Shown here piece after piece: positions 33,703-41,998 of a stretch of 64,000 bases of DNA (positions are counted from its first letter, which is position 1; each line of letters opens with the position of its first letter). Source of the DNA: an uncultured Roseburia sp. Its GTDB lineage: Bacteria; Bacillota; Clostridia; Lachnospirales; Lachnospiraceae. The position numbers were made by a program, and so were the translations under genes. Under the pieces are notes generated by a model. That model was not told the origin of the DNA. It worked only from the letters and a program-made list of their open reading frames with translations, and did not search any database. The stretch is taken from positions 25,368 to 89,367 of the forward strand of contig CAKREH010000015.1 in NCBI GenBank assembly GCA_934317215.1. Direction: 5' to 3'.

Positions 33703-34554
33703 ATGAGTGTACGAATTATTGTTGATTCCGCATCTGATCTTACAAAGGAACGTGCGGATGCATTAAATCTTGATTATATGCCCTTAAAAACCATCTTTGG
33801 AGAAACGGAATATTTAGACGGTGTTACCATTTCCCATAAAGAATTTTATGAAAAACTGATTGAATGTGGAACAATCCCAACGACCAGTCAGGTATCTCCA
33901 CATGATTTTGAAGCGAAATTCAAAGAAGTAAAAGAAGCCGGTGATACCGCCGTTGTGATCTGCCTGTCCTCTCTTTTATCCGGTACATACCAAAGTGCCC
34001 ACATTGCGCTTGACGGCTATGAGGACTGTATCACATTAGTTGACAGTTTAAATGTATGTCTCGGCGAACAGATTCTTGTGCTTTATGCCGTAAGGCTGCG
34101 CGATGAGGGACTTTCTGCGAAAGAGATCGCCGAAAAACTTGAAGAGAAAAAGAAAGATATCTGTGTCTTAGCCGTCTTTGACACCCTCGAATATTTAAAA
34201 CAAGGTGGACGCATCTCGAAGACTGCTGCATGGGCCGGAAATATTTTATCCATCAAACCGGTTATCACCATTGAAAAAGGTGAGGTTGTGATCTTAGGAA
34301 AGGCCAGAGGTTCGAAAAACGGAAATAATATCCTGATCCAGGAAGTGAAAAATAAAAACGGCATTGATTTTTCCATGCCATATATGTTAGGTTACAGCGG
34401 GCTCGATGATTCACTGCTCCAGAAGTATATTGCAGACAGCGCAGATCTCTGGACCGGGCAGACAAAAGAGCTGCCGATCAGCACGATTGGGAGTACGATT
34501 GGGACACATGCAGGGCCGGGGGCGATCTGTGTGTCGTTTTTCCATAATGCTTAA
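33703..34554 (+). CDS. DegV family fatty-acid-binding protein (FakB-like)
   Basis: The 283-residue protein has the DegV fold: N-terminal RIIVDSASDLTKE, TTSQVSPHDF, SGTYQSAHIA, and KQGGRISKTAAWAGNILSIKP typical of the fatty-acid binding pocket. Members such as FakB carry fatty acids to a FakA kinase for reuse in phospholipids. CGGAGG lies before ATG 33703. The two FabT-like dyads around its promoter suggest control by fatty acid status, which fits a FakB role. No kinase FakA is seen in the window. Confidence 0.93.
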   Translation: MSVRIIVDSASDLTKERADALNLDYMPLKTIFGETEYLDGVTISHKEFYEKLIECGTIPTTSQVSPHDFEAKFKEVKEAGDTAVVICLSSLLSGTYQSAHIALDGYEDCITLVDSLNVCLGEQILVLYAVRLRDEGLSAKEIAEKLEEKKKDICVLAVFDTLEYLKQGGRISKTAAWAGNILSIKPVITIEKGEVVILGKARGSKNGNNILIQEVKNKNGIDFSMPYMLGYSGLDDSLLQKYIADSADLWTGQTKELPISTIGSTIGTHAGPGAICVSFFHNA

Positions 34555-34566
34555 GATAGGGGACAT

Positions 34567-34708
34567 GTGTCAAAAGGTGGATTTTCGTTTTTTGTCTGTC
34601 AAATTGTAACAAGCCGGGGTTGTTTTGTTCCGTTGTACGAAAATAACAAAAGCATTCCCGGCTTGTTGCAATTTGACAACCACTAAGCTGTGAACCACCT
34701 TTTGACGC
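34567..34708 (+). repeat. MITE-like palindromic element, long copy
   Basis: The 142-bp element opens GTGTCAAAAGGTGG and closes with CCACCTTTTGACGC. Its arms are mostly complementary over most of its length, with an inner palindrome around AACAAGCCGGG/CCCGGCTTGTTG. It shares its outer parts with the shorter copy at 6071-6142, which lies in the opposite orientation. It lies just past the DegV stop. Confidence 0.7.
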
Positions 34709-34742
34709 ACAACTCCACGCTACAAATGCATTATGTAAAGAA

Positions 34743-34777
34743 CCCACCCTGCGGCAAGATATTTGCCGCAGGGTGGG
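34743..34777. terminator. Bidirectional terminator between DegV and hpf
   Basis: Perfect 15-bp arms (CCCACCCTGCGGCAA and its complement) with a five-base loop, followed by GTTTTTT on the plus strand; the genes on either side converge. Confidence 0.85.
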
Positions 34778-34816
34778 GTTTTTTGTATTCACAGCACAAT
34801 TCTGCAATGATCCATT

Positions 34817-35347
34817 TTAGTATTCCGGTTCGATCAATCCGTATGTATTGCCTTTTCTCTTGTATACAACATTGACATCTTCGGTCTCAGCATTGATAAA
34901 TACGAAGAAGTCATGTCCTAATAACTCCATCTGTACACATGCATCTTCCGGATACATCGGTTTCATATCAAACTTCTTAGAACGGATGATCTTGATCTCC
35001 TCATCATCGTCGGATGCTGCATCCAGGAAATCCTGTTTGAAAACGGATGCTGCGCTCTGCTGTTTCGTAACCAGTTTCGTTCTATACTTCTTTAACTGAC
35101 GCTCAATAACCTCTTCCACCAGATCAATTGATACATACATATCATTGCTGACCTGCTCAGAACGAATATAGTTTCCTTTCATCGGAATCGTAACTTCCAC
35201 TTTCTGGCGTTCCTTCTCCACGCTCAGTGTTACATAGACATCTGTGTCCGGCGTGAAGTACTTTTCTAATTTGTTTAACTTGTCCTCCACTGCATCTTTG
35301 ATACCATCGGTTAATTCAATATTTCTTCCTGTAATCTTGATTCTCAT
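34817..35347 (-). CDS. hpf: Ribosome hibernation promoting factor, long form
   Basis: The 176-residue protein joins 70S ribosomes into 100S dimers during slow growth. It has the HPF N-terminal domain (MRIKITGRNIELTDGIKDAVEDKLNKLEKYF, residues 1-95) and the C-terminal dimerisation domain (KKFDMKPMYPEDACVQMELLGHDFFVFINAETEDVNVVYKRKGNTYGLIEPEY), so it is the long form. ATG 35347 has AAAGGGG upstream; TTG at 35356 is the listed alternative. It is a single gene ending next to a terminator. Confidence 0.95.
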   Translation of the reverse strand: MRIKITGRNIELTDGIKDAVEDKLNKLEKYFTPDTDVYVTLSVEKERQKVEVTIPMKGNYIRSEQVSNDMYVSIDLVEEVIERQLKKYRTKLVTKQQSAASVFKQDFLDAASDDDEEIKIIRSKKFDMKPMYPEDACVQMELLGHDFFVFINAETEDVNVVYKRKGNTYGLIEPEY

Positions 35348-35533
35348 GATGTCCAACCCCTTTGCCGTTTATTTGATACAGATTTATATCATGGTTTTAT
35401 TATAGCACTTTCCATAAATATTTCAATACAATATATTATTTTTTATATATTTTTCAGAATATTTATATTTTCCTGTAATATTCTTGTAAAAATGTGCGGT
35501 ATTTGCTGGCACAATCTATCATAAACATATAAC

Positions 35534-35573
35534 AAGGGATGCAATGTCATACCATTATGACATTGCATCCCTT
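35534..35573 (-). terminator. Terminator-like hairpin overlapping the pflA stop
   Basis: Perfect 17-bp arms (AAGGGATGCAATGTCAT at 35534-35550 and complement at 35557-35573) surround a six-base loop. The gene's last codons lie in one arm. A weak T-tail (CTTGTTAT) follows on the minus strand. Confidence 0.6.
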
Positions 35574-36361
35574 ATCATCTGTTCCGCCTTTTTTGCTTCC
35601 TCTTTGGTGAGCTGCGGTGTGTCTTTTAGCACATAATCCATACCAAGATTATCATATTTAACCTTGCCAAGCGCGTGATATGGCAGTACTTCTAACTTTT
35701 CCATATTAGAAAGTGTCTTTAAAAAATGTCCGAGTTCCGTTAATTCAGCCTCTTCAAATGTGATGCCAGGAACAACGACATGACGGATCCACACCGGCTT
35801 TTTCTTCTGATCTAAATATCTTGCAAAAGCCAGGATATTCTGATTGGAATGTCCGGTCAGTTTCCGATGATCCTCATCACGGATATGCTTGATATCAAGC
35901 ATTACAAGGTCTGTGACGTCAAGAAGCCTGTCTATTTTTTCAAGCGTGATCCCTTTCCCGGTGTCACCAGCCGCAGATAACTGCTCTTCCTCTGGATTTT
36001 TTCTGATATCTGACGGGTTTTCTCCATCCTCTGGAAATCCCGGGAACATGATACCTGACGTGTCTAAACAGGTATGGATCCCGTGTGCCTTTGCCTTCTC
36101 AAACAGTTCCGTCAGAAAATCGATCTGAAGCATCGGCTCCCCACCAGTGGCGGTGATCCCGCCGTTCCGGTAAAAAGAGGCATTGCGCAGGAAGCGGTCG
36201 ATGATCTCGTCCGCCTCCATCTGTTTTCCATCGGTCAGCACCCAGGTATCCGGATTGTGACAGTACTGGCAGCGCATCGGACAGCCCTCAAAGAATACGA
36301 CAAAGCGTACCCCTGGACCGTCCACAGTGCCAAATGATTCCAGAGAATGAATATAGCCCAT
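35555..36361 (-). CDS. pflA: Pyruvate formate-lyase activating enzyme
   Basis: The 268-residue radical SAM enzyme installs the glycyl radical on pyruvate formate-lyase. It carries the C-x3-C-x2-C cluster motif in GCPMRCQYCHNP, and the downstream GGEPMLQ and DIKH motifs. ATG 36361 is preferred over 36448 because GGAG lies just upstream. Between the beta strands around LDTSGIM and DVTDLVMLDIKH there is an insertion of about 33 residues (FPEDGENPSDIRKNPEEEQLS...) compared with typical PflA, making the protein somewhat long. It is downstream of pflB on the same strand. Confidence 0.94.
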   Translation of the reverse strand: MGYIHSLESFGTVDGPGVRFVVFFEGCPMRCQYCHNPDTWVLTDGKQMEADEIIDRFLRNASFYRNGGITATGGEPMLQIDFLTELFEKAKAHGIHTCLDTSGIMFPGFPEDGENPSDIRKNPEEEQLSAAGDTGKGITLEKIDRLLDVTDLVMLDIKHIRDEDHRKLTGHSNQNILAFARYLDQKKKPVWIRHVVVPGITFEEAELTELGHFLKTLSNMEKLEVLPYHALGKVKYDNLGMDYVLKDTPQLTKEEAKKAEQMIRDAMS

Positions 36362-36464
36362 AATAATCTCCATTCCTGCGCTGTTTTTTGCGCATCTCAA
36401 GTTTGTGCGTAAGCACAAATCCTGCGTGTGAAAAATCTTATTTTTCACCCTAATATCCTTATTA

Positions 36465-38693
36465 TTACATCAGTTCATGGAAAGTTCTCGCAATTACCTC
36501 ATCCTGCTGTTCTTTGGTCAGTTTGATGAAGTTTACTGCATAACCTGATACACGGATGGTAAGCTGCGGATATTCCTCCGGATGCTTCTGTGCATCAAGC
36601 AGTGTTTCCTTATTTAATACGTTTACATTTAAGTGGTGGCCGCCTTTTTCTGCATAACCGTCAAGCAATGCCACAAGGTTCGCCTCAGAGCTTTCCTCTG
36701 TCTTTCCAAGTGCATCCGGCACAATGGTAAAGGTATTTGAAATACCATCCTGTGCATCCATAAACGGCATTTTTGCAACGGAGGCTAAGGAAGCGACCGC
36801 ACCGTTTTTATCACGTCCGTGCATTGGGTTTGCACCCGGAGCAAATGCAACACCTTTCTTTCTTCCATCCGGGGTTGCTCCCGTATTTTTACCATAGGAT
36901 ACGTTGGATGTGATGGTAAGAATGGAAGTTGTTGCGATACCGCCGCGGTAGGTGTGGTTTCCTTTTACATATTTGATGAATGTATGGAGAACTTCTTTTG
37001 CGATCTCATCCACACGGTCATCATCGTTACCATATTTCGGGAAATCTCCTTCGACCTCAAAATCTACCGTAATGCCGTTCTCATCACGGATCGGTTTTAC
37101 TTTTGCATATTTGATCGCGGACAGGGAATCTGCTACTACGGAGAATCCCGCAATACCGGTTGCAAACCAGCGTCTTACCTGTTTGTCATGCAGTGCCATC
37201 TGCAGTTTCTCATAGCAGTATTTGTCATGCATATAGTGAATGATGTTTAATGCATTGACATAGACACCTGCAAGCCATTTCATCATGTCTTTGTATTTCT
37301 CCCACACCTCGTCATAGTCAAGGTACTCGGAAGTAATCGGACGATATTTCGGTCCTACCTGCTTTCCGCTGATCTCATCCACACCACCGTTGATCGCGTA
37401 AAGCAAACATTTTGCAAGGTTTGCACGCGCTCCGAAGAACTGCATCTCTTTTCCGATTCTCATGGAAGATACGCAGCATGCGATACCGTAGTCATCGCCG
37501 TGAACCACACGCATGATATCATCGTTCTCGTACTGGATCGCAGAATGTTTGATGGAAATTTCAGCACAGAACTTTTTGAAGTTCTCCGGAAGTTTTACAG
37601 ACCATAATACAGTCAGGTTTGGCTCCGGTGCTGCTCCAATGTTGTTTAAAGTATTTAAATAACGGTAAGACATTCTGGTTACCATATGTCTTCCATCCAC
37701 ACCGATTCCGGCGATCGACTCTGTTACCCAGGTAGGATCTCCGGCGAAAATGCTGTTGTACTCCGGTGTACGGGCAAATTTTATGCAGCGCAGTTTCATG
37801 ATGAACTGGTCGATGATCTCCTGAATCTCTTTCTCCGTAAATGTTCCCTCACGAAGGTCGCGCTCTGCATAGATGTCTAAGAACGTAGAGGTACGTCCAA
37901 GACTCATTGCCGCACCGTTCTGCTCTTTGACTGCTGCAAGATATGCAAAGTAGACAGCCTGTGTTGCCTCAAGTACGTTATTTGCCGGTTTGGAAATATC
38001 GCATCCGTAGATCTTTGCTAATTCTTTTAACATTTTAAGAGCTCTGATCTGCTCGGATAACTCCTCGCGCTCGCGGATAACGTCAGAATACATGATGGTA
38101 CGTGTGGATTCTAACTGTTCTTCCTTGTCTGCGATCAGGCGGTCTACGCCGTAAAGTGCCGGTCTTCTATAGTCACCGATGATACGTCCGCGTCCGTATG
38201 CATCCGGGAGTCCGGTGATGATATGTGCGGAACGGCATGCTCTCATCTCCGGTGTATACGCATCAAACACACCTGCATTGTGTGTCTTTCTGTGTGTTGT
38301 GAAATATTCTACCACTTCCGGGTCTACTTTATACCCGTTATCCTCACATGCTTTGATCGCCATACGGATTCCGCCGTAAGGCTGCAGGGAACGTTTGAAT
38401 GGTTTATCGGTCTGGAAACCTACGATCTTCTCCTTGTCTTTGTCTAAGTACGCAGGTCCATGGGATGTGATCGTGGAAATGATCTTTGTATCCATATCCA
38501 GTACGCCGCCGGCTTCTCTCTCCTGTTTTGAAAGCTCCAGTACATCCTGCCAGAGCGCTGTGGTATCTTCTGTCGGTCCCTCTAAGAAAGAACTGTCACC
38601 ATCGTATGGTTTATAGTTTCTCTGGATGAAGTCTCTGACGTTTACTTCATTCTCCCATGCTCCACCATTAAAATCTCTCCATTCGTTTTGCAT
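36465..38693 (-). CDS. pflB: Formate C-acetyltransferase (pyruvate formate-lyase)
   Basis: The 742-residue glycyl radical enzyme converts pyruvate and CoA to acetyl-CoA and formate in anaerobic growth. The adjacent catalytic cysteines are in GIACCVSSM, and the glycyl radical motif is near the C-terminus in RVSGYAVNF. ATG 38693 is used; the ORF to 38756 is not supported by a ribosome-binding site. It precedes pflA by 103 bases. Confidence 0.97.
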   Translation of the reverse strand: MQNEWRDFNGGAWENEVNVRDFIQRNYKPYDGDSSFLEGPTEDTTALWQDVLELSKQEREAGGVLDMDTKIISTITSHGPAYLDKDKEKIVGFQTDKPFKRSLQPYGGIRMAIKACEDNGYKVDPEVVEYFTTHRKTHNAGVFDAYTPEMRACRSAHIITGLPDAYGRGRIIGDYRRPALYGVDRLIADKEEQLESTRTIMYSDVIREREELSEQIRALKMLKELAKIYGCDISKPANNVLEATQAVYFAYLAAVKEQNGAAMSLGRTSTFLDIYAERDLREGTFTEKEIQEIIDQFIMKLRCIKFARTPEYNSIFAGDPTWVTESIAGIGVDGRHMVTRMSYRYLNTLNNIGAAPEPNLTVLWSVKLPENFKKFCAEISIKHSAIQYENDDIMRVVHGDDYGIACCVSSMRIGKEMQFFGARANLAKCLLYAINGGVDEISGKQVGPKYRPITSEYLDYDEVWEKYKDMMKWLAGVYVNALNIIHYMHDKYCYEKLQMALHDKQVRRWFATGIAGFSVVADSLSAIKYAKVKPIRDENGITVDFEVEGDFPKYGNDDDRVDEIAKEVLHTFIKYVKGNHTYRGGIATTSILTITSNVSYGKNTGATPDGRKKGVAFAPGANPMHGRDKNGAVASLASVAKMPFMDAQDGISNTFTIVPDALGKTEESSEANLVALLDGYAEKGGHHLNVNVLNKETLLDAQKHPEEYPQLTIRVSGYAVNFIKLTKEQQDEVIARTFHELM

Positions 38694-38792
38694 TATTTTT
38701 CCTCCTGTTTTCTGAAAACTATGGTTTACCTGTATAAAACGGATCTTATCCCCCAATATTTTTGTATTGCTGGAAAATATTGGTAGTTTTTT

Positions 38793-38817
38793 CTAACTTT
38801 TGTTAGTTAGCTCTAAC
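38793..38817 (-). promoter_or_regulatory. CTAAC/GTTAG repeat cluster upstream of pflB
   Basis: CTAAC, GTTAG and CTAAC are arranged so that two overlapping inverted repeats form (CTAACTTTTGTTAG and GTTAGCTCTAAC). It lies about 100 bases before the pflB start. This may be a redox or other regulator site. Confidence 0.35.
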
Positions 38818-38934
38818 GCAGTGAATATACCATGTCCCAACACTGCTTGTCAATATCCGCTTCGCTTCCGGAGCTGTTCTTTTTTTCATACAAAAGGATT
38901 CCTGTAAGAAGATTATCTTTAAGAATAAAAGAAA

Positions 38935-38968
38935 CCGACAGTCCGGGTTATCTCGCCCAGACGGTCGG
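38935..38968 (-). terminator. Terminator of the GGDEF gene
   Basis: CCGACnGTC-type arms form a stem that is followed on the minus strand by GTTTCTTTT, about 115 bases beyond the GGDEF stop. Apart from this and the CTAAC cluster, the gap 38694-39084 shows no gene. Confidence 0.55.
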
Positions 38969-39084
38969 CATTGTAAACGTTATACTTCATGTGGTTCTTC
39001 CACTTTTTCCGTCAGTCATATAACAATTAGATGTTATAATTTTTGATTCATTTTTTCAATAGGTAAAATGTACTAAAAAAAATC

Positions 39085-40017
39085 TTATATCATTGTATAA
39101 ATTGCTATGCTGTTTTTCTCTTCCTTTTTTACCTGGTAGAGTGCTTCGTCTGCCCGGTGGTACAGTTCACGGAAACTTGTGCCATCCCATGGACCGAATG
39201 CGATGCCGATACTTGCCGTCGGCTCTTCCGCCATCCCGATTATTTCTTTTTGTCCTCGCAGGCGGCGCAGCACTTCATCTGCCTGATCCTGTATCCGCAT
39301 ACGGTCTTTTACATCCGGAAGAAATACTGCAAACTCATCCCCGCCCATGCGTCCGATACGGGCATTATTGCCGTAGACTTCCCTCAAAATATCAGACATG
39401 CCCATAATAACGCGGTCGCCGGCCCAGTGGCCATACACATCATTGATCTGCTTGAAATTATCCAGATCAATGGCAATGTAAGCATAACTTTGTCCTTCCG
39501 CAGCCGATTCTAATTCTTCCCCGATACGTTCTTCCATTGTACCACGGTTTAACAGTCTCGTCATGGAGTCTCGGGCTGCACAATCCTGTAAATATTCTCT
39601 TTCTCTTGCATAACGTCTGTTTCTTTCCACCTTTTCCGTTACATCCGTGATCGTAATATAGCTGACTGGCTTTACTCCGGTCGATATGATATCTATAGAT
39701 ACCATAACACGGAAAGACAGCCACTTTTTGTCCCCATCCTTCGTCTTTGCCAGAGCAGTCAGTTCAAACGGCTCACCTGTCAGAATCTCTTCATGATGCT
39801 CCCTCATGACCGTTCGTAAATCGATATCCACAAACCGGCTCCAGCCCCCCTGTACTTTTTCAACGTATTCCTCTCTCGTGTAACCGAGCATGCGGTATGC
39901 CATTGGATTCACATAATATACTTTGCGCTCTCTTCCCTCACTGCTCACAACAAGACCAAACGGCACATTTTTCATGACCTTATGAACAACCTTTTCCTCC
40001 AATACCGAGCTTTCCAT
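39085..40017 (-). CDS. PAS-GGDEF diguanylate cyclase
   Basis: The 310-residue protein has an N-terminal PAS domain (residues about 5-125, with YYVNPMAYRMLGYTREEYVE) and a C-terminal GGDEF domain with MGGDEFAVFLPDV intact. It probably makes cyclic di-GMP. The residues just before GGDEF (GNNARIGRM) do not form an RxxD inhibitory site, so product feedback may be absent. There is no membrane span, so the PAS part senses a cytoplasmic signal. GAGGGAGA lies before ATG 40017. Confidence 0.92.
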   Translation of the reverse strand: MESSVLEEKVVHKVMKNVPFGLVVSSEGRERKVYYVNPMAYRMLGYTREEYVEKVQGGWSRFVDIDLRTVMREHHEEILTGEPFELTALAKTKDGDKKWLSFRVMVSIDIISTGVKPVSYITITDVTEKVERNRRYAREREYLQDCAARDSMTRLLNRGTMEERIGEELESAAEGQSYAYIAIDLDNFKQINDVYGHWAGDRVIMGMSDILREVYGNNARIGRMGGDEFAVFLPDVKDRMRIQDQADEVLRRLRGQKEIIGMAEEPTASIGIAFGPWDGTSFRELYHRADEALYQVKKEEKNSIAIYTMI

Positions 40018-40117
40018 TCTCCCTCTCCCGTTAAAAAATTAACTAATCGATCCCTCGAACAGTATACTACATTACTTTAAAATAAAAAAGTATTTTTATG
40101 AATATTTTCTCTTTTCC

Positions 40118-40146
40118 TAGACTTTCATACTTTTTTCCTATATAAT
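40118..40146 (+). promoter_or_regulatory. Candidate promoter for the phosphoesterase gene
   Basis: TAGACT (40118-40123) and TATAAT (40141-40146) are 17 bases apart, with a predicted leader of about 70 bases to ATG 40223. Confidence 0.5.
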
Positions 40147-40222
40147 TTACCTAATTATTTTTTTACTTAATGGAGAAAATTAGTATGAAAATAACATTTT
40201 TCACACAAGAATGGAGATTTTT

Positions 40223-40669
40223 ATGAAAATTGGCATTATTTCTGATACACACGGCATTTTCCGCGAAGAATGGCACCGTCATTTAGATGGCTGCGATTAT
40301 CTGATCCATGCCGGCGATTTCTGTACACAGAAAAATTATGACTGTTTCCGGAATTTCGGCATTCCGCTTTATATGGTCCGGGGCAACAATGACCGCGGTG
40401 ACTGGACAGACAACCTTCCCGAATTTTTACAGTTCCGCATTGGCGGCAGAACTTTTTTCCTGGTTCATAATCAGTTTGATCTTCCATCGGATCAGACCGA
40501 TGCTGATTTTTTGATTTTCGGACATACCCATCACTATACATTTTACGAGCGTTTCAATAAAGTATATATCAATCCGGGCAGCGCCAGTGACGGACGCGGT
40601 GATTCAAAAAGTCTTGCGATCCTTACACTTTCAGGCAGTAATTACAGTTTAGAACGTATCATTCTTTGA
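40223..40669 (+). CDS. Metallophosphoesterase, YfcE/MJ0936 type
   Basis: The 148-residue protein has the calcineurin-like metal motifs: IISDTHG near residue 5, GCDYLIHAGDF, RGNND (about residue 57), and FGHTHHY/INPGSAS. It is a small phosphodiesterase of the YfcE family, a fold that hydrolyses phosphodiesters or phosphomonoesters; the substrate is unknown. GGAG precedes ATG 40223. It is followed by the COG4189-like gene, 31 bases away. Confidence 0.9.
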   Translation: MKIGIISDTHGIFREEWHRHLDGCDYLIHAGDFCTQKNYDCFRNFGIPLYMVRGNNDRGDWTDNLPEFLQFRIGGRTFFLVHNQFDLPSDQTDADFLIFGHTHHYTFYERFNKVYINPGSASDGRGDSKSLAILTLSGSNYSLERIIL

Positions 40670-40700
40670 TTTTCACAGTTTTCGAAAGGAGAGGATTTCC

Positions 40701-41627
40701 TTGTTACACATCACTTCATTAAATGAAGGGCTTGAACTTTTTAAGGCACTCGGTTCCGAAGTAAGAATTGAGATTTTAAATATTTTGCTTGAAAACGACA
40801 ATATGAATATGAATGAACTCGCTTCCCGTTTAAATATTACGAACGGTGCCTTAACAAGCCATATCAAAAAACTCGAAAACAGCGGACTGATCACAACTTC
40901 GAGTGAATCCGCCGTTCACGGAAACCAGAAAATCTGTTCCATTCATTTAGACAAGATCCTGATCGATTTAGAAAAGCCTGCTGAAATTGAGAATGTTTAT
41001 CATACGGAATTAAAAGTCGGTCATTATACAAATCATCAGATCTGCCCGACCTGCGGACTTGCCTCCGGGGATGCCCTGATCGGCGAGGTGGATGATCCAC
41101 GGTATTTTGAGCATCCCGACCGCTATAATGCTGATATTTTATGGTTTACCAGAGGATATGTCGAATATACCATTCCAAATTTTATCCCGGCTTCCAAAAA
41201 GATCACACAGATCACAATTTCCGCAGAACTAAGCTCCGAGGCACCCGGCATCAACAACGACTGGCCTTCCGATATCAGTTTTTATTTAAATGACGTTCAT
41301 ATCGGCAACTGGACCTCCCCCGGAGATTTCGGGGATATAAAAGGCCTGCTGACGCCGGACTGGTGGTATGCAAACTGGAATCAGTACGGATTGTTAAAAC
41401 AGCTTGTCATCAACAAAAAAGGCACCTACATTGATGGTCTTAAAATATCCGACGTCAAAATCGATGATTTCCATCTCAACTGCCGCAGCAGCATCCGCTT
41501 CCGCCTCGCTGTTGAGGATGATGCAAAACATGTCGGCGGACTTACGATCTTTGGAAAATCTTTCGGCAATTACAGCCAGGATATCAAAGTCAGTCTCGGC
41601 TATGCCCCGGTGGATGAAATGAAGTAA
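40701..41627 (+). CDS. ArsR-type HTH regulator with large C-terminal beta domain (COG4189-like)
   Basis: The 308-residue protein has an N-terminal ArsR-like winged helix (FKALGSEVRIEILNILLEN...MNELASRLNITNGALTSHIKKLENSGLI, residues 12-75) and a long, mostly beta C-terminal domain. The end (SRSSIRFRLAVEDDAKHVGGLTIFGKSFGNY) and PTCG near residue 115 are conserved-looking in this class, found near arabinofuranosidase genes in Firmicutes. It starts with TTG 40701 after AGGAGAGG. It is divergent from the second GH51/GH43 group with a short gene between. It may sense a sugar directly; that is not proven. Confidence 0.85.
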   Translation: MLHITSLNEGLELFKALGSEVRIEILNILLENDNMNMNELASRLNITNGALTSHIKKLENSGLITTSSESAVHGNQKICSIHLDKILIDLEKPAEIENVYHTELKVGHYTNHQICPTCGLASGDALIGEVDDPRYFEHPDRYNADILWFTRGYVEYTIPNFIPASKKITQITISAELSSEAPGINNDWPSDISFYLNDVHIGNWTSPGDFGDIKGLLTPDWWYANWNQYGLLKQLVINKKGTYIDGLKISDVKIDDFHLNCRSSIRFRLAVEDDAKHVGGLTIFGKSFGNYSQDIKVSLGYAPVDEMK

Positions 41628-41638
41628 TATTACCGCAA

Positions 41639-41678
41639 AAAAAATGGTAACAGTCCGTCAGAACTGCTACCATTTTTT
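41639..41678. terminator. Bidirectional terminator between the regulator and DUF6171 gene
   Basis: AAAAAATGGTAACAGT and ACTGCTACCATTTTTT form a near-perfect stem with A/T ends both ways. The right arm includes the TAG stop of the convergent Cys-rich gene. Confidence 0.8.
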
Positions 41679-41909
41679 ATATGGGCATTTTGATACGGCT
41701 GCCGCGGCGCGCAGCTCCACATAGCAGCCGCACGCACCGCAGGTTCCCGCGTTTAAAAGTTCACAGGTTTTGCAGACAGTAAGCCGTCTCTCATACTCTC
41801 CCTCTGATACCTGATCTTCTTTTTTGATCGCCTCTTTATATTTCTCAATCATTTTTGCATCCGCTTCCGCCATCTCGCGCAGCAGACACTTTTTACAGAT
41901 CTGTGCCAT
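41667..41909 (-). CDS. Small Cys-rich protein, DUF6171-like
   Basis: The 80-residue protein has eight Cys (ICKKCLL; CKTCELLNAGTCGACGCYV; KCPYKKW) in CxxC-type pairs, suggesting one or two zinc sites, with a basic helical middle. Function is unknown for the family. GGAGATG precedes ATG 41909. It follows the GH51 gene on the same strand at 90 bases and may be read with it. Confidence 0.75.
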   Translation of the reverse strand: MAQICKKCLLREMAEADAKMIEKYKEAIKKEDQVSEGEYERRLTVCKTCELLNAGTCGACGCYVELRAAAAVSKCPYKKW

Positions 41910-41998
41910 ATATCATCTCCGTCTGTAATTTTCGTTACTTTTCATACTTCCGGTGTGACCAGCAGCTAATTTTCCCGCCATTGCTGACAGTTTTTTTC

